NCBI RefSeq assembly: GCF_029784165.1
Contig: NC_073695.1
Span: 92,883,902 to 92,947,901 of the forward strand
Source of the DNA: Wyeomyia smithii
Taxonomy: Eukaryota; Arthropoda; Insecta; Diptera; Culicidae
Length of the DNA: 64,000 nucleotides
Reading direction: 5' to 3'
Shown: positions 12,541 to 25,200 of the stretch, one piece after another
How the letters are laid out: the number at the start of each line of letters is the position of its first letter
Position numbering within the stretch: position 1 is the first letter of the stretch
The notes under the pieces: model-generated
What the model was told of the DNA's origin: nothing
Database searches by the model: none
Seen by the model: only the letters and a program-made list of their open reading frames with translations
Program-made: the position numbers and the translations under genes

Positions 12541-13060
12541 TAACAATGTATAACATTTTTTATTGCCATTTTTGATTTGGCAGAAACTTTGCATGGATGT
12601 TCCTATGAGCTAAAGATGCCTTTTTGTGCTATTAGTGTTTTGAATCAGAATTTTTAATTTTATGAAAACTACAGAAGGGTTGCTAAACATTAATGGTTGT
12701 TTGATAAAAAAAAACAATTTCAAAAAACTAACTGTTTTGTCAGAGCCAAAATGGTTTATTTGATTTGTGTATTGAATTGAGCTAAGTTATAGATAGTATT
12801 TTTGTCATTCCAGAATACTTACACCGAAAAAAAAATTTTTTTTGAAGAAGACAACGATCTTTTTTATAGGGTATATATTGTTTCAAAGGCATAATTATTA
12901 TATTCAACATTGCGGAAGACACTACATAAATCAAACAAACTGTTCGCTAGAAATATTTTTATCAATAATAGACAGGAGGAAGAGTTTTTTTTGGTTTTAC
13001 GAATTTTTTTCTTACGGTGTAACAAGCTGTCATACTACGATGAAATAACTCGCGCGTATA
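12541..13060. repeat. Degenerate dispersed repeat U, second copy
   Basis: Includes GGCAGAAACTTTGCATGGATG (near 12580), which recurs in diverged form near 14010 and 16530, and TTCAACATTGCGGAAGACACTAC...AAACAAACTGTTC near 12905-12945, matching the repeat at 9345. A short tandem duplication, CGCGCGTATAAATAAA, occurs just after it (near 13050 and 13077). Confidence 0.45.
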
Positions 13061-14068
13061 AATAAAATCCTAAAACCGCGCGTATAAATAAACTCTTTTG
13101 AAAATTCAACCAAATGATACCCACCGCACCGTTCCTTTGGTAGAGCGAAAATGATGTTATCAACGTGACGATTGCTGCCGTTATCATAATAAAACGTTGA
13201 AATTTCTTGCGTGGTGGTATTTTTCTTATCCATTACTAGTCGCGTAATGTACATTAGCATCAGCACACAAACTGAGTATACAACATTACAGTTCACACAA
13301 TGAAACTCAGAGAAATAAATTTTCAGGAAATTTGAAACAGTGAATATCAAACGACCACGTTTTCACTGTGCCTGACGGATGAGTTGGCTTTCATTATTTT
13401 TTGAATGATAAAAAACGGAGGAAGAGTGGATGAACTTTTGAAAACGAAATTTTTCCTAGTGATGGTAGAAAAAAGCACTGACGTTCATGGTGGCTATTTT
13501 CCCCTTTCATGCGAAAGCGGTGAATTTTTTTTCATCCCTGAATTTGTAGTATAATTATTTTGAAAAAAGTTGGAACTGCAAAAACATGATTCTTTTTAAC
13601 ATTTAGAACTTGAATTTTTTACCAACGGGTTCGTTTCAACAGACAAAAAAAAAATCAAGGCGAAATTAAACTCTTTTTGGTTTTATTTTGGAATTTAGTG
13701 TTCATTTCCTGTGCAATATAAATTAAAAATAACTTTAAAACGGATGCATTCAGGAAGGCCACATGTTTGCTGCACAGAGACGACTGGTGATTGAGAAGTC
13801 CAAATAAGGAGAAAGTAATTTTTTCCTCTACACAAAGTTGCTCTTTGTGAAACATTGCTATACGCTGGTATTAGTATTGGATTTTGTTATATGCATAATA
13901 ATATCACAAAAAACATTCCTGTATTCGCACAAGGGCACTGGGTACACGAGTTATGTGGAGAGAGAAATTTCAAGGATCATAGGACAACGATTTTAATCGA
14001 CCATTTTTGATTTGGCTGAAATTTTGTATTAATGTTTCTATAGGTTTAAAATGCAATTTTGTCCTATA
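13061..14068. other. Intergenic, nothing recognised
   Basis: No gene or transposon end recognised. The 106-codon minus-strand frame at 13030-13350 has no motif, no start context and no homologous copy in the window, and is not called. Confidence 0.5.
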
Positions 14069-14280
14069 AGGCGTCATACACATAAAACGTAACACTCGAA
14101 TCTAGATTACAGACCCCCTCCTCCTCTATGTAACAATAAGCAGCGTTAAATTTGACTTATCATAGTTACGTTACTGTTTTATCAACCCCCTTCCTCTCGT
14201 CCTTATGTAAAAAGAAAGTACGTAAGCTTAACCATCCTCCCCACACTCTTCATGCGTTACGTTGTTCGTTTACGACGCTA
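14069..14280. mobile_element. MITE with CGTTACGT-type ends, diverged copy
   Basis: About 212 bp with inverted ends: AGGCGTCATACACATAAAAC on the left, and TAGCGTCGTAAACGAACAAC reading in from the right on the other strand, both followed by GTAAC. The interior is C-rich (ACCCCCTCCTCCTC, CCCCCTTCCTCTC). It resembles the element at 17738-17973, whose ends also read GGCG-(A/T)CATCC...TTACGTAACGC. Target duplication not resolved. Confidence 0.5.
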
Positions 14281-15239
14281 GAGTGATTTTATTTGAGTCT
14301 CGGCTAAATTTTGAAAATGGCTTGTGTAAAATGGTATTGATGACTAAAAATATTTTTAAAACTCGAACGGTTCGTTTTACTAGTGCGATGTTCTTGCCAA
14401 AGTTTTGATATTTGTTTTGTCCTTCCTAAAAATATATACCTACTACAAAGAAAAATAGTTTTTCGAGAAAAAATTGACAAAAAGCTTCATAAATCTAGTT
14501 TTTGTTTTATCAAATCAATATAAGGTAACCTAAATAATGATGGTTGAATGATTATATAAAAATAAAAACTAGGTCAAAATTACTAGTAAAAAAATGAATC
14601 CCGAAAGCTTTGATTTGTGTGATGAATGAATGAATGAATGATGTGATAGATGGTACTTTTGTCCTTCCAAAAAATGTACAGCGTGAAAAAACCCTGTTTT
14701 GAGAAGAAGCACCGTAAACTGGGGTGACTTTGATCAGCGGGGTGACCTTGATTATTCTACCTCTTTTTTGAATTTGAGATAAAAAGCGCTCGTATAGCTC
14801 TGGCTTTGTCGTAATTTTTACTGATTGTGTATAGATATATGTGCACCGCTACTATTAATGCATTTTCCGCTATTTAAAAAATGTTTCCCATGTTAGAATA
14901 TTAATTGAAAATAAACTGGATTTTGAGCGATTTTCATTGTATAATTTTTTTTTCATTGTCATTCAAAAAAAAAAAATCATGCGGTTTTGTACTAATTAGC
15001 CTTTTCAAATTATACTCAAATCTCAATCACTAGAAATGATTTAACAGTCGGGTAAAAAATCTTTTCAGAAGAGCCGACAGCAAGACATCGTCATTTACCG
15101 AACGCTGGAATCGTGAGCCATCGTGAACCGACCAACCAACCGGCGCTACTGTTTGATCGACGAAGCCGGAGGAAAACCGCGTGGTTTTTCACTATCGTTG
15201 ATTGTGCAGATGCTGGCTGCCGAGATGGCGTGGGGTGTT
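14281..15239. other. Upstream flank of the cuticle-type gene
   Basis: Contains a GAATGAATGAATGAATG microsatellite (about 14622-14642) and a CACCGTAAACTGGGGTGACT block (from about 14708) that looks like a repeat end. From 15050 to 15240 the sequence is more GC-rich (GACCGACCAACCAACCGGCG, GGCTGCCGAGATGGCG) and lies directly upstream of the promoter call, so it may hold proximal control sequence. That role is inferred from position only. Confidence 0.4.
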
Positions 15240-15243
15240 AATG

Positions 15244-15281
15244 TATAAATTCCTCGGCAGAGCTATACTGCTTGTTCATTC
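15244..15281 (+). promoter_or_regulatory. TATA box plus initiator of the CPAP1-like gene
   Basis: TATAAA at 15244-15249 is followed by TCATTC at 15276-15281, a match to the insect initiator consensus TCAKTY, with the start adenine at 15278. The 34 bp from the first T of TATAAA to the start is slightly longer than the usual 30-31. A partial downstream promoter element (GGTCT, 4 of 5 positions) sits at +28. No introns need be assumed between here and the signal-peptide codons at 16231, giving a 5' UTR of about 950 nt. Confidence 0.5.
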
Positions 15282-16230
15282 GGTTTACTCATCGCGCGGG
15301 GGATGGTCTACATTCTATTGTTTATGGATACTTGGATAGAAAGACTACTAGAATCTGAACAATAAGAACCTCAATCATTTCGTTAGTATACAACATTGGT
15401 CGGTGTGTCATAACGAATCGTGAGCGATTAATAGATATTTGTTCTGCAGAAAAGCCAGTTTATACCATAAATAGGATCTAATTTATAAGTGGTGAACATC
15501 GAATAAAAGTGAACTAGTTTAGAAACGGAAGGAGGTTCTGTTGTAGATGCAGTTTATATTAATGAGATGCTGATCGAGCCACGCCAATATAGATAACAAT
15601 AATATTCATCATCTCCATCGCTATTATTGTCGGCAACATAATCCAACTAAGAGCGTAAAAGTTATCGCACGCACAAAGGCGTTATTAGTGATACAGTCTG
15701 CCGGGAACTGTGTGCATTAAGCCCAGGAAAGTAGTGAAGATTGCCAAACTGTGGAGAGGGCTTCAAAAGCACAGATACATGAATAGTAAATAGTTTAAAG
15801 TTGAAGTTTAATTGTTACATAGATTTCTAGTGCGCAGATTTGTATGCGAGAAGAGACGAGGAACCGGTAGTGCGGCAGCAACGTTTTGGGTGAACAAAAA
15901 CGGGGCTGAAACGAAACTGTGTGAACTTGGAGAGTGTGGCGGTCCGATTTGACTGCAAGCACTTACTCATCAGTGTATCAGTACCGATACTTCCTGATCG
16001 TATGGATTATTGGTACAGTGACTGAGTGAACTAGCAGCCAGCTTAAAACTGTAGTGCTCTTGGTAGTGCTGAAGTGTCTATCAATGGGTTCCACGTGAAA
16101 AGTACTCAGTATTGTGGACACTAGCAACTCGATGATATTTGGAAAAATTGAATTCGCTCATCGTGATTCATTTTGGATTAAAACGTTATTCAATCGGAAC
16201 GTGGTTTACAAATCCCTGCCGGGCAGCATA
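15278..16230 (+). other. Probable 5' UTR of the CPAP1-like gene
   Basis: Leader between the proposed start site and the signal-peptide ATG. It contains several upstream ATGs. One is in frame with the main product: ATG at 16132 would add 33 residues before the signal peptide, but its -3 base is T, whereas the ATG at 16231 has A at -3 and begins a classic signal peptide. The leader may include unrecognised introns. Confidence 0.4.
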
Positions 16231-16299
16231 ATGTGGAGATATATTGTTATCGTGGCTGTGTTTGGGGTGTGTCTGCTCAGAAATCATCAGATCAGCGGG
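16231..16299 (+). CDS. CPAP1-like gene, exon 1 (signal peptide)
   Basis: Twenty-three codons: a short basic start, a hydrophobic core (YIVIVAVFGVCLL), then RNHQISG. Ends exactly on a codon before the donor GTAAAG at 16300. Reading on past the donor gives VK and then a stop, which supports splicing here. Confidence 0.8.
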
Positions 16300-19200
16300 G
16301 TAAAGTAGCAATCCAATACGTTTTTGTTGTTTACAGTTTTACAGTTTATGTGACTAAACATCGTTTTATGTTCTTAGTTTAAGTGTTTTTATGACTTAAA
16401 GAAAGAGGTTTAATGTTCGAATATTTGACTTGTGACCTGTGCTTAGTTTTCGAAGCAAAGCGCAAAAGTGCTGTAAATTCTGCGGCCATAGAGGCAGTCT
16501 ACGTCGATGCTGATCGATCCTTTCCAATTTCGCTGAAACTTCGCACAGTTGTTTCTTTTTGATACCTTTTTAAACTGCACAAACTTTCAACTTTAAACTA
16601 CCTCAGATGCAAGATCAACAGCGAACCCTGTCCCTGCTCAATCTCACAGCTTCCGGTTCTCTAAATCTGGATTCTTTTACATAGACAAACACGTACCTAC
16701 TGTTTAAATTGGTTAACTTTTGAGTTCGTCTTATTTTTACTACATTATAATAACAGGGTCGCCGGTGAATTACGCACATTCAATTTCAGAAATGATTGAT
16801 TATGGTACAAAACAGCGTGTTGGATTGGTATCATGCTCTTAACGATATTTTTTTCAACATTGTGATGGGTAGCTAAAAAAAGACTTGAAAAAAAGTTCTG
16901 AGTCTCCTGAGATCTTGAATAAGTAAAAAAAAAGATTCTTTTTGCGATATTTAATATTTTGTGAAAATTTGGAAAATTTAGCCCAGAAATAAAAGTTTTT
17001 TGTAAAAATTTATTATATTTTTCTAAAATCGCAATTTTATTACCCACAACCATCTACAACTTTGCAACCTAAAGACATTGAATGGCCGAACAAGCCGTTT
17101 CTCTGATATAGTAAATTTTAGCCATGAGTCACATTTTTGGATAGGCCCTCTTTAAAACAGCAGTCGTGAGTCTACATGAAGAACAAATATCATGAAATGA
17201 CCTCTTTATCAAAAAGGAATAACTGTATAAAGTTTCAGCGAAAGAGGATTAATTTTCCATGGAATGCCTCCATAGCTTCAACTTAACCGTTAATTTGACG
17301 GACATGAAAAATAAAGTGTTACGGTCAAGTCAAATTGTTTAAGTCATATCTAATAAATTAAGAGAGATTGGCGAGCTTATCATATTATCAGATGACGCTT
17401 GCTTAATAAATTTGTTCATCTAAAGTTCTTCAAAATGAAGAGAAAAACATGATCGCTAATGTTACCGGGAAAATGTTCGTCTAGTAGGTAGATGATTTGA
17501 TGTTTCTAATTATCAATCCGTTAACGAAATGTCATCAATATAAATTGGAAATTTTTAAAATGTTTATATTATACAAGTTGACCCGGTAAACTTCGTCTTA
17601 TTTATTCAATTGTGGACATTGGTATGGGAATTTTTCAATTCCACATGCTTCTAAAGATCGACCTAGAGACTTGTTCATAGTCGTTTGAAATGCTTGGTTT
17701 ATCGGAATGAGAACATCCTCGCCCTTAAATTTGCCTTAAGCGGCATCCATGTTACATAGTGGTGGGGGGTGGGGAGGAAGGTAAGATCAGCGTTTTGGAA
17801 CAAAAAATCTCTGGAGAGACATTCCAAAAACGAGCATTTTATTAAGCAAATTTTTCTACAGCGTTACGTAATTTTTATGGTGAGGTTGGTGTTGGCGTTA
17901 CATTTCGTTACACATGAGGGGTGGGGGTGCAAAAATGGTTTTTTTGCGTTACGTAATTTACGGATGTCGCCTAAGGAATCGTTGCTTGCAATACATTGGT
18001 TTTTGAATGCTTTATAACCAATCTGACCCATTAAATACTTGTAGTTGTAGCGTTTTATGCTGTTTTCCAGGAACCAGCAGTTGCCACCTTGAATTTAGGA
18101 ATAGCGTCTGGGATCGATTTTTGGTTTCTGTGCATTGTCCCGAACATTTAAGGCTGTTTCCCAGAAAAATTCGTTGAAATATGTATTTCATTTGTACGGA
18201 ACCCCCCTTTTTCAGTGGAGGGAGAGATGTCGAACCATTATAAAAACACTTCACTTCTTTTTCGACAAGTGAATATTTTGCATGTGGTTGAAACGACCAT
18301 TATTAGATAGTCGTACTCCTGTAACATATGCCAAGTATATGACAGTATGTGTTGTTACTTGACTTGAGAAGACTTCTATTGCCTTTGAAGTAACAGATTT
18401 GTTACCTAAAGGAGCATTTTGTGTTATTGCTTTCAATGTAAGAAGGCAAAATTTTGTCTGTAGGGAGAAGTCGAACACCCATAAAAGAATTTCTTGCTCC
18501 TAAAAACCTTCCTTCCCGAGACTTTGACCTGACACAGAGATGGCGCTGCAAATCAAAAATATTTGGGATATCCCGATTGTAACAATGTTAGTGACCATAC
18601 TTTTATCATTTAGGTTGCCATGAAAAAAAGTGAATTTAATGTGTTGATTATGCATTGCTTTGTAGTGGGCAAAAACCGTTCAAGCGATAAGAGCTAGCGA
18701 ACGTGCGCTCCAGTCGTACTTTTACAGGCGATGCACGATGCTCAGGAAGGCCAAATGAGTCAGCAACGTCGGAAAATATCCAAAAAAATACTACAAGGTA
18801 TACAGCCCTAGGGTTGTATGAAATGGTGACGTGGGACTAAACACTGTAATTAAGGTTTTTTTTGTTACAAAATGTACAGAGTCTGCTGACAGAACCAATG
18901 TGTTTGCTCAGCGACTGTACGTATTTTTATTTTTAGCCTCCTCTGGAAATCAATTTTTGAAATATATATAACAACACTCGAAAGAATATCGTTTATATTT
19001 GGCGATATTATGCCTGTAGTATTTTTTGTGCAAATAACATGTATTTGACAAGGCACAAGCATATCGTGCTTGTTGAAGAGGCACTAAGAATTCCTCGTAA
19101 TGCGTCAAAGTCAGAATTAACTATAAAAACCAAATTCAATAATACTTACGTTATCATAATGAATGGTTTTGTCTTATTTAACTCTGATTAAATCAAATCT

Positions 19201-22200
19201 ATGATACACGCAAAAGTTGGAGTGTGCGTAACCAGATCATTTATGAGCGAAATTAGCGCGTTTACTGATTAAAATTGGAACCAGTACAACGCATGTGCGT
19301 TGAGTATAACGCATTTGATGCTCTAGCATATTTTGAATGTATTGCGCAGCTCCAAACCACTACACTTATAAAGCATCAGCCGTTGTTCAGAAGGTTGGCA
19401 TCGTTAAAACAGTGCAACCAGCATTCAATACTGATAAGTTGGGTACTGACTCCATTGTAGAAATTATTGTCTGATCGATTCACTTTCATGAATCAGGTCA
19501 TTTGAAAACATCATTCAATCATTAACAATAAACAAAAACATAAGATTAGTCCAAAACATTTTGCATTTAATTATGACTCTGGTTTCATTCACATGCATTC
19601 GGTTCTGCGTTACTGGCACCAGCGTCAATAACTTCCGCGGCAACAAGGCTCGCCATTGGCTGTTTCGGTTGCTGACGATTTTTACGGATGCACGAGTCGT
19701 TGATACGCACCGGCTCGCGAAAGTAAAGAACGGTTTTTTGAGCGCCTCGAAACTGATCGTTCGCCCGAAGCCAAAGTTTACCGAGACATTACGAATTTTG
19801 TGTATATGATACATATTCTGATTTTGATCTCTGTCAATGTATTCCTTGTACAACTTTTGCGTTATGCGTATCACGTATTGGTTGTGCGAAGTCAGAGCAA
19901 ATTCTGTGCGAATTGAAAGGACACATTGGATGATTAAAGCTCGAAATTTTGCGTGTATGGATCTTACTTTCAAAATAATATGGAAGCCCTTACAGAGGTT
20001 CATCATTTGGCAAACATAAGAAGATATGTTAAACAAAATTATTAACAATTTCCAACAAAAAATCGTAGCAATCAATAATTCCATTTTGGTTTTTGCTTGA
20101 CAATTTTTTTCATTTGCCTACAACTGCATGCGCTGTATTACGAGGACATAATTAAATAAATTTCCGTTGCAAAAATTTACAATTCTTGTTGAGTAATTTA
20201 TGGTAATAAAATTAATAAGATAAACTTTCAATCACCATCAACAGCAGCATTGCAGTTTTTCCTCGATTGCACACGAATACAAATGTACCAACGAAAGTGT
20301 ACCACTGCAATATGAATAGTACCGGTGCAGTACGAATAGTACCGCTGCAGTACGAATAGAAGTGTACCGCTGCAATCATAGACGAAGAGAGACCTGCGGT
20401 ACTGGTACTGTTGCTTTTACCGGCATGTTTTCTTTCAAGATATCAGTTTTTATTAGGTTCTGAAAGCAGGTTAAGAAATTGTTCAAGAATGGATATTGTT
20501 CAAATTTTTCGGAAAAATTTCACCTTCGAGACATCATATTAGTCTAAGCTCATGGAAGCAAAAATAAATTGACCTATTGGGAAAGGGAGACTCTGTCAAT
20601 TTTTATTTCGATATTGATACAGAGAATATCTCTCCCAGATGGTCTCGAGGTACGATGCTGGCCTAACAAGCCAGTCGTCGTAGGTTCGAGTCTCGGCTCG
20701 GTATAGACTGTTAGTGTCAGTAGGACCGTAACGCTAGCCCCGCAATTGTCCTGTACATGAAATAGTCGGCTACGAAGTCTGTGTATAAATAAACAGAAGA
20801 TCGAGTTCCGAATCGGAATGTAGCACCAAGGCTTTGCTTTTTTCTTACAGAGAATATCACAGGAAACGGATGGTGTCCATCCACGTCGTCTGTGCTAGGA
20901 ATGCTCGCATGTAATTGGTTCATTATTCGCGTAAATTTGTCATTCCTCATGCGATGGAGAATATTAGAACATGCAACAATATGAACTTTGCTGAACAAAC
21001 AAAATTCCTATCTTCACTGGGTACAGAGCTACAGAGTATTTTATATAAAAGTTACTTAGAAGTTACTTTTTTGTAGTTAACTTTTGTTTGGTACATTTCA
21101 CAAGAAAACGCTGTTCTAAAGAAGCATTTGGGCATGCAAAACACACGTTTTTATTGCAAACCAAATATCTCCAGGGCTTGTCCTTACAAAGTTATATCAT
21201 ACACTAAAGTCGCTTTTTACGCGGGGGATACGTGCCGCGTAAAAAAAAACTCGTAAATTCCGGAATCAGCGTAAAAAAACCGCGTAAATTCCGGAATCCG
21301 CGTAAAAAACCGCATAAACTCCGTAATCCGCGTAAAAAAAACCGCCTAAATTCCGGAATCCACGTAAAAAAAAACATCAATAATTTTGCATTCCGAGTGA
21401 AGGAAACCCGAAATCCGGGCAAAAAAGTGGAAGAGGTTGTTTATAAGAAACGAGGTTAACGTAGAATTACAACAGCCTGTCTTATGTCAATAATTTTTTG
21501 CAATAGCTTTGGAAATACACTCGATTAGGGTTAATCATTTTAATGGTGTGAAGCGATATATATTTCCGTATATGTTTCGTATATTATTTTTGCTTTAATG
21601 GAATAGAATGGAATAACTGGAAAAATTGGTGTGACTAAATTATTTCCAGTTATACCATTCTACAACGTTCGAAAAAAAATACATCTCATTCATTCTGGCT
21701 CAGAGCGATCATTCGATAAGCTCCACCTTTATTTTTAGTTTTCAAGTTTCGTAGCACGGATGTACAAAAATGATTTCTTGTGGACATTCTGTCCAGCCGG
21801 ACCGATAGCACTCTCATGAAGGCAACAAAATAACATGTGTTGTGTCGTGTTGCGTGGCTTGGAAGGAAACAATGTTTCCTTCCCCGTGTCGCATGGAAGC
21901 AGATTATTGCGTGTTTGATACTGCCGACGGTAGGCATTAGTATGAAGGTGGAAATTCTGCTGTGATGTCGAGCAATAACCGTCTTCTTCAAGACGTTACA
22001 TCCATGTTAATGAAGTGTTATGAATTTTCTAAAACGGACTCATCACCGTTAGCAAAACTTGCTGAACTTTTCTGTTTGAAATCGGATTTGTTTCGCATAT
22101 ACCGCTTGTGATGCACAGTATCAATGAATTGAATATACATCACACTGCTGCGCAATTGCAGCAGCATCAAACTGCAATCAAAGTTGCAGTTTAGTAATAA

Positions 22201-25200
22201 CCATTCATTATGCTCTTACAAATACATTTAGTAGCCTTGAAAAAGGCTGGTTGCTGCAGTTGCAAATTTCATTCAATTATCGCTTAAATGCTTCATGGTC
22301 CAGAAAGCGCGCGATACCCGCTCTGACATAGATTTTTCGCACGTTGTGGAATGGGATAACTGGAAAAATTATTTCCAGTTATACCATTCTACAACGTTCG
22401 AAAAAAAAGCACAGGAAGGTTGTAAGCAAAGCCACGACCGTAAGGTTGAAGTAGAATACTTTTACAAGAAAGATAACCCGGCTGCTTGCGTGTCAGTCGT
22501 TTTTTTCTAGTAAATAAACGTTGACCGTTCATTGGCAGTATTTTAATTTCTTTTTGTTTGATATTTTGAATGAAGTTCATTGAATATTTTTAAATTTCGT
22601 GCAAATGAGAAGTTGAAGTGCTGCCGAATTGTTATATGCACATTTAATACGACATCATTAAACGGGAACGGAACAAAGGCTACGGTTATGCAGAACGCGA
22701 ATGCTGGCGCGCGATTCGCCTTACCGTGGTGAAATGTACAGCTCTTTTTAAGGCGAAGGAGAGCAATACATTTCAACACATTTCGTCTTGCCGAATCGCA
22801 TCGCGCCGTTATTTGCGTTCTGCATGACCGTAGCCAAACACTAAGCGACGCAAACACCTAATAACAGTCAGAGTATGCATGTAGATTAAGATAATTAACT
22901 TTGGATTATAGCGCAAAACGAGAAATATAAACTTTTCAAATATTCATTTGTGTTCTTCAAATTTCAGTTGTTCAGTTTAATATCCGATAAAATGTCTGTT
23001 TATTATCTGATGAAGCTCTTATATAGGCCAAATGATGCATTCCCAACTTACTAGGTCCATAACTCTGTCGACCGTGCTTGGGAAAGCAATCGTATAACGA
23101 CCAAACAGAGGTCGAATTTTGTGTTTTGACAAGGCTTAAGAATTTTCAATAGTACAATAGTTCGAATGATAAAATTGCAATTTCATGCATTTGGTAGGAA
23201 TCTTAGAAGATTTTCAAATCGATTGCTGCAAAAACGAAGGAAATCCATCGAAAACTAACCGATTTATTAGCATTTGAAATTTTTCTCACTTTTTTCAGTT
23301 TTAGATATTCGTTTTAAATCCCTATGTAGCCGAACTTCCTGAGAGAAGTATTCTACTTCAAAATTAAATCTTCATTAATTCATTTGTTGTCCTTATAGGG
23401 ACAGTTGTTCAATTTATCATGGGATGTAGTGTTTATCTTACATCTCTGTGTTACCTTGACAGTGAGGACAAAGGCGCACGGCCAAACACAATAAGAAAGG
23501 TGTTTTCACATTGAAAACTAGACACGGCTTTACTGGTGGAAGTGTTGGCAAATGCATCTACCGCTAATACCACCGCTATCATATGAAATCGCGTCGATTC
23601 ATGTCAACAACAACGGGAATATCAACAACGAAAAATGACGCGCGTCTAAGGGGGAATATCCACAACGAAAAATGACGCGCGTCTAAGCATAACCCGAACT
23701 GTTTCGCCGTGCTGCTTCCATTTACTTCCACATCGGCCTCAGGGAAGTACCGGCTGCATCTGCATCTACCGCTGAGGCTATCACTATACTGCTATTGGTA
23801 CCAAAAGCTATTAACTCTTCAAATAAGTGTTTTATTTGTTTTCAAAAGAACAATTGTTCAATTCAAAATCGGATTTACGCAATCGCATCTCTGTAATATT
23901 ACCGACAATAATATTATTCTGAACAAAATGATACAACTTTCCCATTAGGCCTCTGCCATAATAGACGCGAAAAGCGACGCGAACCGATTCGCTCGGCTGT
24001 AGGTTAATGTACAGCTATCAGTAGAGCTGTACAATAACCTCCGGCCGAGCGATCGGTTCGCTTTTCGCGTCTACTATGGCAGAGGCCTTAGAGAAAGTTG
24101 CTGGCTGACGTATTCACTTCATGCAAGCCTGCTGCTGATGCTTCCCGCTACCACACTGAAACATCATTTTAGTGAAGGGAGTGTCGTTGCATCAGCTGAC
24201 CCTGCTACAATCGATGCTGATTTACCCGCTGCAACAGCTACGCTATGCATAGCCATGCCACAGTTGTGGCCGCTATACGCTGCCATTGGTATCCGCTGTA
24301 CCTGCATCTGCTGGCCCAGCTGCTATCGATGCTGAGATCCGCTGAAACTGCTACGCTTATCCGCAGCCATGCCACAGTTGTGGCCGCTATCCGCTATCGA
24401 TGGTACCCACTGCACTGCTCCCGCTGCTGCTAAGGGAGGACTGCTGTTGTCGCTGTTCAGAACTATTATGAGCGGCTTCGACTAAAACAGGCTCTTATAT
24501 AGGGATGAAAATAGGAATAAATTTTTTTCGTACGTGGTGGAATGATATAACTTGAAAAATATGTGTGACTTCATTCTGGCTCAGAGCGATCATTTGATAA
24601 GCTCCACCTCTTTTTTCAGTTTCTAAAGTTTTTCCTCAGTTTCGTAGCACGTTTGTACAAAAATGATTTCTTGTTGACATTCTGTCGAAGCAACAAAATA
24701 ACATGTAACAAGCAACAAAATAACATGTAACAAGCAACAAAATAACATGTTTTGTGTCGTGTTGCGCAGCTTGGTTGGAGAAAATGTTTTCGTCCCCGTG
24801 TCGTATGAAAGCAGATTATTGCGTGTTTGACATTGCCGATGGTAGACATGAGTATGAAGGTCAAAATTCTGCTGAGGTATTAAATATAACCGTTTTAATT
24901 TAAGACGCAAGAGCGTAAGTGCTGCATTTCTGTTGTCTGCTGCCATCCAGCACGAGAACAAGTATAAATTATAACCGGTCCTTCTCAGGGCCACCAACAC
25001 GTTCTTGAGGCAATGTTGAATTTTTCCTCGCTTGCAAATACTGAAATTCGCGGTTTTCCGTCTGTTATAACATGTAACATGTTACACACGATGGAAAATT
25101 TTAACTTCTTCAATCACATAGTTGAAGAGCATCAAAAGGTGCTATTATATTTCACAACAGTAACAACACTGGCAAGTTTGATCAATTATCATCATTCCGG

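Noticed and set aside
19515..20084. 189-codon minus-strand frame
   Set aside because: Starts in repeat family X and ends inside the 749 bp TIR element, so it crosses an insertion boundary proven by empty sites; no domain is seen.
21232..21459. Lys/Arg-rich 75-codon frame that looks like a basic protein
   Set aside because: Encoded by the AAATTCCGGAATCCGCG minisatellite at a transposon end; frames are open on both strands.
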